DNA of 45,990 nt, taken from positions 1-45,990 of the forward strand of contig NZ_JASISS010000025.1 of NCBI RefSeq assembly GCF_030063195.1. Reading direction: 5' to 3'. This stretch comes from Cryobacterium sp. PH31-AA6. Lineage in GTDB: Bacteria > Actinomycetota > Actinomycetes > Actinomycetales > Microbacteriaceae. The translations under genes were made by a program, and so were the position numbers. Below, one piece after another: positions 7,526 to 16,404 of the stretch. The stretch's first letter is position 1, and every line of letters begins with the position of its first letter. A model generated the notes under the pieces. That model saw only the letters and a list, made by a program, of their open reading frames with translations. It was not told the origin of the DNA and did not search any database.

Positions 7526-9280
7526 ATGCAGAAAGTCCTGATCGCCAACCGCGGCGAGATCGCGGTGCGCATCATTCGCGCCTGCGACGACGCCGGGCTC
7601 GAATCCGTGGCCGTCTACGCGGACGTCGACGCCGACGCCTTACACGTCTCGGCCGCCACGGAGGCCTGGGCGCTCGGCGGCGACACTCCTGCCGACAGCT
7701 ACCTCAACGTGGACAAGCTGCTCGGCATTGCCCGGGATTCCGGGGCCGACGCCGTGCACCCGGGTTACGGCTTCCTGTCCGAGAACGCGGACTTCGCCCA
7801 GGCCGTGATCGACGCCGGGCTGATCTGGATCGGACCGACGCCCGCCGCGATCCGGGTGCTGGGCAACAAGGTCTCCGCCCGCGAGATCGCCATCCGCGTC
7901 GGAGCCCCTCTGGTGGCCGGCTCAGAGGGCACCGTCGAGACCGCCGCCGAAGTGCGCGCATTCGCAATGGAACACGGACTCCCGGTGGCCATCAAGGCGG
8001 CCTTCGGCGGCGGCGGGCGCGGGCTCAAGGTCGTCTGGGACATGGATGCGATCGAGGAGTCCTACGACTCGGCCGTGCGCGAGTCCACGGCTGCGTTCGG
8101 CCGCGGCGAGTGCTTCGTCGAGCGCTTCCTGCACAAGCCCCGGCACGTCGAGGCGCAGATCCTCGCCGACGCCCACGGCAACGTGATCGTGGTCGGAACC
8201 CGAGACTGCTCGCTGCAGCGCCGCAACCAGAAGCTCGTCGAGGAGGCGCCCGCGCCGTTCCTCACCGCGGCCCAGAAGAAGCAGATCTACACCTCGGCCA
8301 AGGCGATCTGTCGAGAAGCCGGCTACACCGGCGCCGGCACCGTGGAGTATCTGCTCGCGCAGGACGGCACGATCTCGTTCCTCGAGGTCAACACCCGGCT
8401 GCAGGTCGAGCATCCGATCACCGAGGAGACGAGCGGCATCGACCTGGTGCTCGCCCAGCTCCAGCTCGCGGCCGGTGGACCGCTTCCCGTATTCACGGAT
8501 CCCGAGCCGCGCGGGCACTCCTTCGAGTTCCGGATCAACGCGGAGGACGTGGGCCGCGGGTTCCTGCCCTGCCCCGGCACCGTGGCGACCTTCACCGTGC
8601 CGACGGGCCCCGGCATCCGGGTCGATTCGGGTGTGAAGGCGGGCGGCATGATTCCCGCCCAGTTCGATTCCCTGCTGGCCAAGCTGATCGTCACCGGCGC
8701 CGACCGGCAGCAGGCCCTGCGCCGCGCCCGCCGCGCTCTGGCCGACTTCGAGATCACCGGCCTGCCCACGGTGCTGCCGTTCCACCGTGCCGTGGTCGAC
8801 TCGCCCGCGTTCACGGCCACCGACCGGCTCGGGGTTCACACCGGCTGGATCCAGGCGGACTTCGCCGAGGAGCTGTCCAGTGATCCCCAGTTCAATCCCG
8901 TGGCGCCGGAAGCCCCGCGCCAGACCATCAGCATCGAGGTCGACGGGCGCCGGATGGCGCTCGGCCTGCCCGCCGGACTGCTCGAGGGCCTGCTGCGCGG
9001 CGTGACTGCGGGCCCGGGCTTGTCCACCGCGACAGCACCGGCGGCCGCATCGGCCGACGTCGACCCGGCAGCGCTCCGGGCCGGCATGAGCGGCTCGGTC
9101 GTCAAGTGGATGGTGGAGCCGGGTGCGATCGTCGCCGAGGGCGACCCGGTACTCGTGCTTGAGGCCATGAAGATGGAGTCCATCGTCGTGGCGCACCGCG
9201 ACGGAACCCTGGGCGAACAACTCGTGCAGCCGGGAGACACCGTGGCAATGGATGCCGCCGTCACCTCGATCGGGGACTGA
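7526..9280 (+). CDS. Biotin carboxylase-BCCP fusion (acyl-CoA carboxylase alpha-subunit type)
   Basis: A 584-residue protein with a biotin carboxylase N-terminus ([18 protein letters not shown]), ATP-grasp with the glycine-rich loop [13 protein letters not shown], the catalytic [11 protein letters not shown] segment near residue 290, and a C-terminal biotinyl domain with the biotinylated lysine in EAMKMES. The layout equals actinobacterial AccA3-type alpha subunits. Here it is embedded in the pxp operon, starting 3 bp after pxpBC, instead of next to an acyl-CoA carboxyltransferase. Together with the KipI-KipA fusion it supplies all domain types of urea carboxylase on two chains, which suggests that the locus may carboxylate a lactam-like substrate. 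That role is inference. A housekeeping acyl-CoA carboxylase role remains possible. Confidence 0.93.
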   Translation: MQKVLIANRGEIAVRIIRACDDAGLESVAVYADVDADALHVSAATEAWALGGDTPADSYLNVDKLLGIARDSGADAVHPGYGFLSENADFAQAVIDAGLIWIGPTPAAIRVLGNKVSAREIAIRVGAPLVAGSEGTVETAAEVRAFAMEHGLPVAIKAAFGGGGRGLKVVWDMDAIEESYDSAVRESTAAFGRGECFVERFLHKPRHVEAQILADAHGNVIVVGTRDCSLQRRNQKLVEEAPAPFLTAAQKKQIYTSAKAICREAGYTGAGTVEYLLAQDGTISFLEVNTRLQVEHPITEETSGIDLVLAQLQLAAGGPLPVFTDPEPRGHSFEFRINAEDVGRGFLPCPGTVATFTVPTGPGIRVDSGVKAGGMIPAQFDSLLAKLIVTGADRQQALRRARRALADFEITGLPTVLPFHRAVVDSPAFTATDRLGVHTGWIQADFAEELSSDPQFNPVAPEAPRQTISIEVDGRRMALGLPAGLLEGLLRGVTAGPGLSTATAPAAASADVDPAALRAGMSGSVVKWMVEPGAIVAEGDPVLVLEAMKMESIVVAHRDGTLGEQLVQPGDTVAMDAAVTSIGD

Positions 9281-9312
9281 CTTGGGCTCTGACCGGGCAG
9301 TAACCTAGGTTC

Positions 9313-10014
9313 ATGACCCTCGCCGAGACCCTCGCCGACCTGCGTCACCAGACCGTGGCCGGGCGCCACGCCGAGACCGGTCTCTGGGTGTCCGGCGTGC
9401 TGCGCGAGCGGATCGCCGCGGGGCAGCTCCCGCCCGGCACCAAGCTCAGCGAGGAGCCGCTGTGCGAGGCGCTCGGGGTGTCCCGCAACACCCTGCGGGA
9501 GGCCTTCTCGACGCTCAGCGCCGAGCGGATCGTCACCCGCATCCCCAATCGGGGAGTCTTCGTCGCCCGCCCGACGGCCGACGACATCCGCGAAATCTAC
9601 CGGGTGCGGCGCTACCTGGAGCCGGCCGCGCTGGCCTACACGCTGACCGACGAGGTGGCCGGGCCGATCCTGGACCGGCTGCGCCAGGCTGTCGAGCAGG
9701 CCCGCGCCGCGCGCGCCGCCGGGTCGATCCCGGGCATGGCCGGTGCCAACCAGGAATTCCACGCCGGGATCGTGGCGCTGACCGGCAGCGAGCGCCTCAA
9801 CCGGCTGATGGCTCAGGTTCTCGCGGAGATGCGCCTGGTCTTCCGCTCGATGGACGAGGACGAACACTTCCACGCGCCCTATGTCGACGACAACGCCCGG
9901 GTCGTGGAGCTGCTGGGCGCCGGTCGGCAGAGCGATGCCGCCGCCCTCCTGACCGCCTACCTGCGGCGGGCCGAGGCGCAGCTGCTGTCCGCGCTGGCGG
10001 AGCCCGGCCGCTAG
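9313..10014 (+). CDS. GntR-family regulator, FadR/FCD subfamily
   Basis: A 233-residue regulator. The N-terminal winged helix spans about 22-90 (VSGVLRERIAAGQLPPGTKLSEEPLCEALGVSRNTLREAFSTL), and the all-helical FCD ligand domain about 95-225. FCD metal/ligand-type residues include the D/R-rich IREIYRVRRYLEP helix, NQEFHAGIVALTGS, and late His residues in EHFHAPYV. It begins 32 bp after the biotin carboxylase gene and is probably the last gene of the pxp operon. The palindromes at 5057-5071 and 12226-12240 match the operator type bound by this subfamily. The inducer is likely 5-oxoproline or a related compound; that is inferred from context only. Confidence 0.9.
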   Translation: MTLAETLADLRHQTVAGRHAETGLWVSGVLRERIAAGQLPPGTKLSEEPLCEALGVSRNTLREAFSTLSAERIVTRIPNRGVFVARPTADDIREIYRVRRYLEPAALAYTLTDEVAGPILDRLRQAVEQARAARAAGSIPGMAGANQEFHAGIVALTGSERLNRLMAQVLAEMRLVFRSMDEDEHFHAPYVDDNARVVELLGAGRQSDAAALLTAYLRRAEAQLLSALAEPGR

Positions 10015-10067
10015 ACACTCCAGGTCGCTAGGTGTACCCGGCCGGGGGTTCTCCGGAGGCGCCGGGA

Positions 10068-10886
10068 CTACGGCACGAGGTAATCGGAGTCGCGCGCGTC
10101 GGTGATCAGCATGTGGCCGGGCGCGTGCCCGATCGCCAGCCGCGGCCTGGACTCCATGACCGCCGCCTGCGGCGTCACACCGCAGGCCCAGAACACCGGG
10201 ATGTCGCCCTCCCGCATCGTGACGGCGTCACCGAAGTCGGGCGCCGACAGGTCAGTGATGCCGAGCAGGGACGGGTCCCCCACGTGCACCGGCGCGCCAT
10301 GCACCGCCGGGTACCGGGAGGTGATGCGCACCGCGTCGGCCACCTGCCCCGGCGCGACCGGGCGCATCGACACGACCAGAGGCCCGGACAGGGCCCCGGC
10401 GCCGGCGCAGCGCACCGAGGTGCGGTACATCGGCACGTTCACTCCCTGGTCGATGTGCGCGATCGGCACGCCGCCGGCCTGGAGCGCCGACTCGAAGGTG
10501 AAGCTGCAGCCCACGATGAACGTGACCAGGTCGTCCTGCCACCAGGCCGAGATGTCGGTCGGCTCGGCCACCAGGACGCCGTTCTCGTAGACGGTGTACC
10601 GGGACACATCGGTGCGGATGTCGCCGCCCGCCAGCAGCGGGCCGCCGGTCTGCCCGGCGTCCAGCACGCCCAGGATCGGGCAGGCCTTCGGGTTGCGCTG
10701 CGCGAACAGCAGAACGTCGAAGGCCTGCTCGAGGGGAACGATGATCAGGTTGGCCTGGGTGAATCCGTTGGCCCAGCCAGCCGTGGGCGAGACCCGGCCG
10801 CCCCGGAACAGGGCGCGGGCCTCCGCCGGGGAGAGCGTGGCCGGGTCACCCTGGACCGCGGAGGTGTTCATCGTGAACGACGGCAT
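10068..10886 (-). CDS. UPF0317/DUF1445 putative hydro-lyase (YcsI family)
   Basis: A 272-residue protein of the DUF1445/UPF0317 family. Characteristic segments are [45 protein letters not shown], the [10 protein letters not shown] motif, NVPMYRTSV and ACGVTPQAA near the C-terminus. In Bacillus subtilis the family member YcsI is encoded with YcsF, YcsG, KipI and KipA. The mammalian D-glutamate cyclase protein also carries a UPF0317 region, so a link to 5-oxoproline or D-glutamate chemistry is plausible but unproven here. ATG 10886 has GGAG 9 bp upstream, overlapping the stop of the transporter gene. The two genes are 10 bp apart. Confidence 0.85.
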   Translation of the reverse strand: MPSFTMNTSAVQGDPATLSPAEARALFRGGRVSPTAGWANGFTQANLIIVPLEQAFDVLLFAQRNPKACPILGVLDAGQTGGPLLAGGDIRTDVSRYTVYENGVLVAEPTDISAWWQDDLVTFIVGCSFTFESALQAGGVPIAHIDQGVNVPMYRTSVRCAGAGALSGPLVVSMRPVAPGQVADAVRITSRYPAVHGAPVHVGDPSLLGITDLSAPDFGDAVTMREGDIPVFWACGVTPQAAVMESRPRLAIGHAPGHMLITDARDSDYLVP

Positions 10887-10896
10887 CCCTTGTCTC

Positions 10897-12153
10897 CTAA
10901 ACCCAGAGCTGAGCGAGGCCGTTCAGCGACTTGTAGCCGAGGAACAGCGTCAGCAGCCACGCGGCGACGCCGATGAACAGCAGCGCCCGGGGATAGACGT
11001 AGCCGCCGAGCAGGTCGCGGCGGCGCCAGGCGACCCAGAGGATCACGGCGAAGCCGACCGGGAGGATCAGCCCGTTGATCGCGCCGGCCATGATCAGCAG
11101 CGTGGCCGGGGCCTGACCCAGCATCGTGAACACCGCCGTTGACACGGCGATGAAGCCGACCGTGGCGATGCTCCGGGTGCGCGGCTTGGTCTGTGCCGTG
11201 GTGACGAAGGAAATCGAGGTGTATGCGGCTCCGATGACGGAGGTGATGGATGCCGCCCAGAGCACGATGCCGAACAGCGTGAGTCCGATCTCACCCGCGG
11301 CCGCCTGGAACGCCTCGGCCGGCATGTTGTCGCTCGTGAGGGCGACGCCGCCGGCGACGACGCCGAGGATGGCCAGGAAGAGCAGGACGCGGATCACGCC
11401 GGTGATGATGATGCCCAGCACGGAGCTGCGGGTGATTGCCTGCACGTTGGCCCTGCCGGTGATGCCGGCGTCGATCATCCGGTGCGCACCGGCGTAGGTG
11501 ATGTAGCCGCCGATGGTACCGCCGATCAGGGTGGTGATGATCAGGAAGTCGATCTGGTCCGGGATCACGGCGTTCTTCAGGGCCAGGCCCAGCGGCGGCT
11601 GGGACACGAAGGCCACGTAGGCGATCAGGGCGATCATGACGGCGCCGAGCAGCACCACGATCTTGTCCAGGGCCAGCCCGGCCCGCTTGCTCAGGAAGAT
11701 GGCGATGGCGACGACGGCGGAGAGGACCCCGCCGATCTTGGGGTCAACGCCGAAAAGCACATTGGTCCCCAGGCCCGTCCCGGCGATGTTGCCGACGTTG
11801 AAGACGAGTCCGCCGAGGAAGATCAGCGCGGCGAGGAACCAGCCGGCGCCGGGCAGAACCGTGTTGGCCAGTTCCTGCGCCCGCTTGCCGCTGACACCGA
11901 TCACCCGCCACACGTTCAGCTGCACCGCGATATCCACCAGGATCGAGACCAGGATGGCGAAGGCGAAGGCAGCGCCGAGTTGCACCGTGAACGTGGTGGT
12001 CTGCACGATGAAGCCGGGTCCGACGGCGCTCGTCGCCATCAGGAACATCGCGCCGAGGAGCGCGTTCCGCCTGGCCTTGCGCGGGCCGCGCGGCTTCTTC
12101 TTCTTGCCGGCGATCTTCGCTCGGAACACGGCGGGGACAACGTTGGAAACCAT
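10897..12153 (-). CDS. Nramp-fold transporter, YcsG type
   Basis: A 418-residue membrane protein with about eleven hydrophobic segments after a strongly basic N-terminus ([14 protein letters not shown]). It is homologous to Nramp transporters, but the TM1 metal motif DPGN is GPGF here ([12 protein letters not shown]), and the MPH motif of TM6 is not visible. This fits the YcsG branch, associated with oxoproline genes rather than manganese or iron uptake. ATG 12153 is preferred; an in-frame GTG at 12201 is possible. The FadR-type palindrome lies 73 bp upstream. It is first gene of the leftward operon with the UPF0317 gene and is inferred to import the substrate of the pxp enzymes. Confidence 0.85.
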   Translation of the reverse strand: MVSNVVPAVFRAKIAGKKKKPRGPRKARRNALLGAMFLMATSAVGPGFIVQTTTFTVQLGAAFAFAILVSILVDIAVQLNVWRVIGVSGKRAQELANTVLPGAGWFLAALIFLGGLVFNVGNIAGTGLGTNVLFGVDPKIGGVLSAVVAIAIFLSKRAGLALDKIVVLLGAVMIALIAYVAFVSQPPLGLALKNAVIPDQIDFLIITTLIGGTIGGYITYAGAHRMIDAGITGRANVQAITRSSVLGIIITGVIRVLLFLAILGVVAGGVALTSDNMPAEAFQAAAGEIGLTLFGIVLWAASITSVIGAAYTSISFVTTAQTKPRTRSIATVGFIAVSTAVFTMLGQAPATLLIMAGAINGLILPVGFAVILWVAWRRRDLLGGYVYPRALLFIGVAAWLLTLFLGYKSLNGLAQLWV

Positions 12154-12225
12154 GGGGCGCTCACTTCGAGAAGGGGAAAGTGCGTCAGCGCCGGCGGTCA
12201 CTGATTGATTTCGTGACAGCCTACA

Positions 12226-12240
12226 TATTGTTCAACAATC
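12226..12240. promoter_or_regulatory. Second FadR-type operator, upstream of the Nramp-fold transporter
   Basis: On the minus strand this reads GATTGTTGAACAATA, matching the 5057-5071 site at 14 of 15 positions and again fitting TNGTNNNACNA. The symmetric core is 12227-12239. It is 73 bp before the transporter ATG, a usual distance for a repressor site overlapping a promoter. Confidence 0.8.
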
Positions 12241-12390
12241 AACATAAGCGTTTGGCCCAAATCTGCTCCTCAGGGTCGCGAGGGCGGGGCCCCGGCCGGG
12301 CCGGGCCGGGTTCGTCACAGAAGTCGACGATCGTGCCGGTCGGAATGTCGGTCAGTGTGCCCAGGCTCAGCGTGGCGTATCGTGTGCTCC

Positions 12391-12546
12391 ATGATGAAGC
12401 TGATCGTCTTTCTGCTCGTTCTCTGGCTGGTCTTCGCGGTGCTGGGATTCGTGATCAAGGGGCTGTTCTGGCTCGCCGTCATCGGCATCATCCTGTTCCT
12501 GGCGACCGCCGTGTTCGGCTGGCTGAAGAGCAAGACAACGAATTAG
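12391..12546 (+). CDS. Small hydrophobic membrane protein (51 aa)
   Basis: This 51-residue protein consists of two hydrophobic helices separated by a G-x-V-I-K-G turn (LIVFLLVLWLVFAVLGFV, then GLFWLAVIGIILFLATAVFGWL) and a short basic tail. Similar tiny membrane proteins are common in Actinobacteria with no assigned function. ATG 12391 and ATG 12394 are equally plausible starts. It stands alone between the transporter operon and the M20 gene. Confidence 0.65.
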   Translation: MMKLIVFLLVLWLVFAVLGFVIKGLFWLAVIGIILFLATAVFGWLKSKTTN

Positions 12547-12576
12547 GGCGCGGCAGGCCGCGCTCGCGGAACCGAC

Positions 12577-13734
12577 TCACTCGCAGAATCGGACGATGGT
12601 GCCGGCCAGGATCTCGGTCAGCCGGAGCACGGATGCCTCCTCCGCCCACTCGGCGTCCGCGTGCGCGCCGCCCCCGGCCACGCCGAGCACCAGGCAGGGG
12701 ATTCCGGCCTCGTGAATGAGTCCGGCATCCGTCCAGAACGGCTCTCCGCGCGTCAACGGAGGGTGCCCGAGCACCCGGTCGGACTCCGCCGCCGCGAGCC
12801 GCACGATCGGCCACTCCGGATCGGCCTCGAATGCCGCGCGGGCCACCAGCCGGGTGAGCTCACAGCGGAAGTCGGCGACCCGGCCGGCGATGACTGCCAG
12901 GAGGCCCCGCAACTCGGCTTCGACGTCGTCGGGGGTCTCACCGGGCAGCATGCGCCGCTCGATCGTGAGCGTGCACGCCGCGGCGACGGTGGCGGCATCC
13001 GTGCCCCCGCGGATCATTGAGACCCGCACGGCGCCGTGCCCGAGGAGCGGATGCCCCGGCCCGGCCTCGAGTCGCTCGCGCAGGCCATCGAGGGCTCGCA
13101 GCACGAGGCCGGCGTGTGCGATTGCATCGACGCCGCGCTCCGGCTGGGAGCCGTGCGCGGCCAGCCCGTTGAGCTCAAGCTCGAACCAGGCGAAGCCGCG
13201 ATGGGCGAGGGTCAGGCAGAGTTCGCTCGGTTCGGCGACGATCGCCGCGTCGGCCCGGAAGCTGCGCAGCACCTCCATGGTGCCGCGGCTGCCGAACTCC
13301 TCGTCGGCGACCAGCGTGACGAGCACGTCGCCGGAGAGACCGGTCGCCGACGCCCGGGCCGCCGCGACCAGAATCGCCGCCACCCCGCCCTTCATGTCGA
13401 AGGCGCCACGGCCGAGCACCAGGCCGTCACGACGTTCGCCCGAGAATGGATCGCCGAGGTAGCCCTCGACGCCGACGGTATCGAGGTGGCCGTTGAGAAT
13501 GAGGGAGCGGCCGCCGCCGGTCCCGCGGAAGACGCCGACGATCGAGGGTCTGCCCGGGCGCTCTTCGAGAGAGTGAATCTCGAAGCCGTGGTCGGCCAGC
13601 CAGCGCGCGCACCAGGCCGCGATCATCCCCTCGCCGGCCGCGCCGGGAACGAGATCGGGATTGACCGAGTCGATGCCGATGAGCCGCCGCATCACCTCGA
13701 TCGGGTCGTCACCGCTGCTTTGATCGTTGCTCAC
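12577..13734 (-). CDS. M20-family metallopeptidase/deacylase (ArgE/DapE-like)
   Basis: A 385-residue cytoplasmic zinc hydrolase. The first metal histidine lies in LNGHLDTV, the bridging Asp in GRGAFDMKGG, the general-base Glu pair in VADEEFGSRG, a ligand in EPSEL, and the final histidine in GGGAHADAEW. The lid domain with NGLAAHGSQPERGVDAI lies in the middle. The family includes acetylornithine deacetylase, succinyl-diaminopimelate desuccinylase and carboxypeptidases. Substrate cannot be assigned from sequence alone. It is divergent from the CPBP-like gene with 57 bp between starts. Confidence 0.9.
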   Translation of the reverse strand: MSNDQSSGDDPIEVMRRLIGIDSVNPDLVPGAAGEGMIAAWCARWLADHGFEIHSLEERPGRPSIVGVFRGTGGGRSLILNGHLDTVGVEGYLGDPFSGERRDGLVLGRGAFDMKGGVAAILVAAARASATGLSGDVLVTLVADEEFGSRGTMEVLRSFRADAAIVAEPSELCLTLAHRGFAWFELELNGLAAHGSQPERGVDAIAHAGLVLRALDGLRERLEAGPGHPLLGHGAVRVSMIRGGTDAATVAAACTLTIERRMLPGETPDDVEAELRGLLAVIAGRVADFRCELTRLVARAAFEADPEWPIVRLAAAESDRVLGHPPLTRGEPFWTDAGLIHEAGIPCLVLGVAGGGAHADAEWAEEASVLRLTEILAGTIVRFCE

Positions 13735-13791
13735 AGCTTGAATCTACCTGCGGCGGGCGTGATCGCGGAGGTACCTTCGCTACCATGTGGC

Positions 13792-14619
13792 ATGCACAGT
13801 GCCACGACCGCCGCAGCCACGGATGCCCCACCCCGCGTGTCCTGGGGGCTCGTTCCCGCCGGCCTGTTGTCGGCGTCTGCGGTCCTGCTGTTCGGTGTCC
13901 GCGCGCCCGTGCCCGGCTATCTTGTGTTGGTCATCGCGGTTGCGCTGGCCCTTCTGGTCAACAGGGCGCTCTTCAAGGACCTGCTCCTGATCGCACTCGG
14001 CCTGCTGATCATCAGCACGATCTCCGTCGAGGCGAACATCGACTACCCGAATATGGCGTTGATGGGCACCGTGCTCTCGCTCGCCGTGCTCGTTCCCTAT
14101 CTGATCTCCCGTTACGGATACCGCGACCACGCGGTTCGATTCCCGATTCGTACCGGCCAGCGCTGGAGCACTCTCGAGCGCTGGTACCTCGTCATCGTGG
14201 TCGGACTCGGCTACGCCATCCTGCCGACCTATTTCATCGGATCGGGCTCCTACCAGAACTGGCCCGCCGTGACGGCTCCCGATGAGATTGCGCGCCTCTT
14301 CGTCGGTGTGGGCTTCGTCGGCATCTGGGACGAACTCTTCTTCATCTGCGTCGTATTCACCCTGCTCAGACGGCATTTCCCCGATTGGCAGGCCAACCTG
14401 CTCCAGGCGGTCATCTTCTGCTCTTTCCTGTGGGAGCTCGGCTACCAGAGCTGGGGACCCCTGATGACATTTCCGTTCGCGCTCCTCCAGGGCTACACCT
14501 TCAAGATCACCAGGTCGCTCACCTATGTCGTCTGCGTGCACCTGCTCTTCGACGTCGTGGTCTTCCTCGTGATCGTGCACGCCCACACCCGAGAGTGGCT
14601 CCCGATCTTCCCCTACTGA
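13792..14619 (+). CDS. CPBP-type intramembrane protease-like protein with altered motif
   Basis: A 275-residue protein with about eight hydrophobic segments. The C-terminal half resembles CPBP (Abi/CaaX) proteins: IWDELFF lies where EExxxR is expected, FLWELGY where FxxxH is expected, and HLLFDVVVF matches HxxxD/N. The first motif has D for E and lacks the arginine, and the second lacks the histidine, so proteolytic activity is doubtful. The ATG at 13792 is chosen because the frame upstream is antisense to the M20 gene. The repeat cluster at 14645-14810 follows directly. Confidence 0.7.
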   Translation: MHSATTAAATDAPPRVSWGLVPAGLLSASAVLLFGVRAPVPGYLVLVIAVALALLVNRALFKDLLLIALGLLIISTISVEANIDYPNMALMGTVLSLAVLVPYLISRYGYRDHAVRFPIRTGQRWSTLERWYLVIVVGLGYAILPTYFIGSGSYQNWPAVTAPDEIARLFVGVGFVGIWDELFFICVVFTLLRRHFPDWQANLLQAVIFCSFLWELGYQSWGPLMTFPFALLQGYTFKITRSLTYVVCVHLLFDVVVFLVIVHAHTREWLPIFPY

Positions 14620-14644
14620 CTCCGCCCCGCGCCCGGCGGACCCG

Positions 14645-14810
14645 CCCCGGTGGTCGAGCCTGTCGAGACCCGGTGACCCCGCCCCGGTGGTCGAGCCCCC
14701 GGTGGTCGAGCCTGTCGAGACCCGGTGACCCCGCCCCGATGGTCGAGCCCCCGGTGGTCGAGCCTGTCGAGACCCGGTGACCCCGGTGGTCGAGCCTGTC
14801 GAGACCCCCA
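14645..14810 (+). repeat. Cluster of short palindromic dispersed repeats (GGTGGTCGAGCCTGTCGAG...)
   Basis: Four full 22-bp copies (14649-14670, 14701-14722, 14753-14774, 14785-14806) and two truncated copies are joined by a CCGGTGACCCCGCCCC-like spacer. Each copy carries a TCGAG inverted pair. The reverse-complement form occurs at 16405-16426, and a variant twice at 18138-18188. Confidence 0.9.
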
Positions 14811-14818
14811 GGCGAGGG

Positions 14819-16324
14819 TCACCCTGCGCGTTCGGCCTTGCTCTTCAGTGGGATGAGGGTTTGGTTCGGGTCAACCGTGATTGGCGGTTTCAGCCAGTAC
14901 GCGTTGCCCTCTCGGATGATTTTCCAGCCCTGGTTGTGCAGTAGCAGGTGGTGGGGGTGGCAGAGGCAGGTTCCGTCGGCGGTGTCGGTGGTTCCGTTGA
15001 GTGACCAGTCGTTGAGGTGGTGGGCTTCGGTCCAGGATGGGGGTCGGTCGCAGTCGGGCCAGATGCAGCCGCCGTCGCGGACCGCGATGGCTGTGCGTTG
15101 TTGTTCGGTGAAGAGTCGTTGTTCCCGGCCGACGTCGAGGGCTTGGCCGGTGTCGTCGAAGAGGATGCCGCGCACCCCGGTGTCGCAGATCTGCCGTTCG
15201 ACGGTGGCGAGGGAGATCGGGACGGGGCTGCCTTCGAGGTAGCCGTGCCCGGTCGGGGCGATCGGGGCGGCCGGGGCGACCGGGGCGACCAATATGTCTG
15301 CGGGGCGAATTCCCTGTCGGGCGAGGTCGGTCTGGGTGACGATGACGCGGACGGCGGGGCGGCGGCCGCCGAGCATCCGGCCGGGGTCGACTTCGCTGCC
15401 GAGCTTGAGCAACTGGAGGAAGGAGTCTGCGGCGATCTGTTCGGTGCTGCGGGGGTCGTCCTGGATTCGTTTGGCCCAGGCGGCACGTTTCTTGTCAACG
15501 AAGCGCACCCCGCCGCGCCGGGGGCTGGTGAGGGCGTCGTAGGTGGAGAGGACGAACTCGCCATCCTCGGGGGCGAAAAGTCCGTGCAGACGTATTTTGC
15601 CGTCGCGGAGGCGGTACACGCGCAGGTACCGGTCGTCGTGGGCCTGCTTCTCCCGGGCGGCGATGCCGGCCGTATCGAGGTCGTCGCGCAGCCGCCTCGC
15701 CCGGCGGAAGCACTGGTCCGCGTTCAACCCCGCCGACTCCGCCAGCAGGGCGGTCAGGGCGGCGGCCAGCCGGTCTGCTGTCACCGCGGTGTCGATATCG
15801 CCCAGACCCTGACGGATCGACTCCGCGGCGTCGACGGAGAGAGTGCCGGCGGCGACCGCGCGGGCGATCGGCGCCTGCCACGGCGCGGGCGACGCAGCGG
15901 AGGCCGAGACCCCGGCCGGCCCGGGCATTCCGGCGGGATCGGCGGCACCGGTTCCCGCGGCGGGTGGGAGCTGCTCATCCGGTTGCCGGTCTGCGGCTTC
16001 GGTGCGGGCGAGCATCGTGCCGACGGCGACGAGCTTGTAGGCCTCGTTCTTGCTCGAGCCGGTGACCTTCTGGATCATAGCCTCCGGGGAGAGGAAACCC
16101 TGCTGGGCGGCCAGACCCGAGTGGCCCAGCTCCGGGCGGGAACGACGGGCGATGGTGCCGGCCATCCACGCGGCGCAGGTCTCCAGGAGCTGACGGGCGG
16201 TCGCGATGTCACGCTGCCCGGCCAGGGCGGCGGCATCCGAGAGGGCCTCATAGTCGGCGCTGGAACAGCCCAGACGGGCGACGGCATCTGCCGCTTGCCT
16301 GAGCTGGTCTGCCGGGGTGGTCAT
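14819..16324 (-). CDS. DUF222 / HNH endonuclease domain protein
   Basis: A 501-residue member of the actinobacterial 13E12-repeat family. An N-terminal DUF222 helical region spans about 10-330 (GLAAQQGFLSPEAMIQKVTG; FRRARRLRDDLDTAG; LHGLFAPEDGEFVLSTYDAL). The HNH module lies near the C-terminus with two CxxC-like pairs and histidines: CIWPDCDRPP, WTEAHHLNDW and CLCHPHHLLLH. All key HNH residues are present, so nuclease activity is likely. Such genes occur in several copies per genome and are often flanked by repeats. Here a repeat cluster lies 9 bp beyond the stop, and an inverted copy 81 bp upstream of the start. Confidence 0.92.
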   Translation of the reverse strand: MTTPADQLRQAADAVARLGCSSADYEALSDAAALAGQRDIATARQLLETCAAWMAGTIARRSRPELGHSGLAAQQGFLSPEAMIQKVTGSSKNEAYKLVAVGTMLARTEAADRQPDEQLPPAAGTGAADPAGMPGPAGVSASAASPAPWQAPIARAVAAGTLSVDAAESIRQGLGDIDTAVTADRLAAALTALLAESAGLNADQCFRRARRLRDDLDTAGIAAREKQAHDDRYLRVYRLRDGKIRLHGLFAPEDGEFVLSTYDALTSPRRGGVRFVDKKRAAWAKRIQDDPRSTEQIAADSFLQLLKLGSEVDPGRMLGGRRPAVRVIVTQTDLARQGIRPADILVAPVAPAAPIAPTGHGYLEGSPVPISLATVERQICDTGVRGILFDDTGQALDVGREQRLFTEQQRTAIAVRDGGCIWPDCDRPPSWTEAHHLNDWSLNGTTDTADGTCLCHPHHLLLHNQGWKIIREGNAYWLKPPITVDPNQTLIPLKSKAERAG

Positions 16325-16404
16325 AACACGATTTTAGCAAGAATGGGACACAAATGTGAGAGTTTGTCACGTCCTGTGGATAAGTTTTCGAAGGTGTGTT
16401 CACT

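Noticed and set aside
10037..10066. Terminator CCCGGC...GCCGGG between the GntR gene and the UPF0317 gene
   Set aside because: The stem is only six bp with a long loop and could occur by chance in this GC-rich DNA, so it was not listed as a feature.
13036..13791. Long upstream extension of the CPBP-like frame
   Set aside because: It is the shadow of the M20 gene on the opposite strand, with biased residues and no motif.
14645..14810. CRISPR array
   Set aside because: The repeats are short palindromes with near-identical spacers and irregular truncated copies; no cas genes are present.
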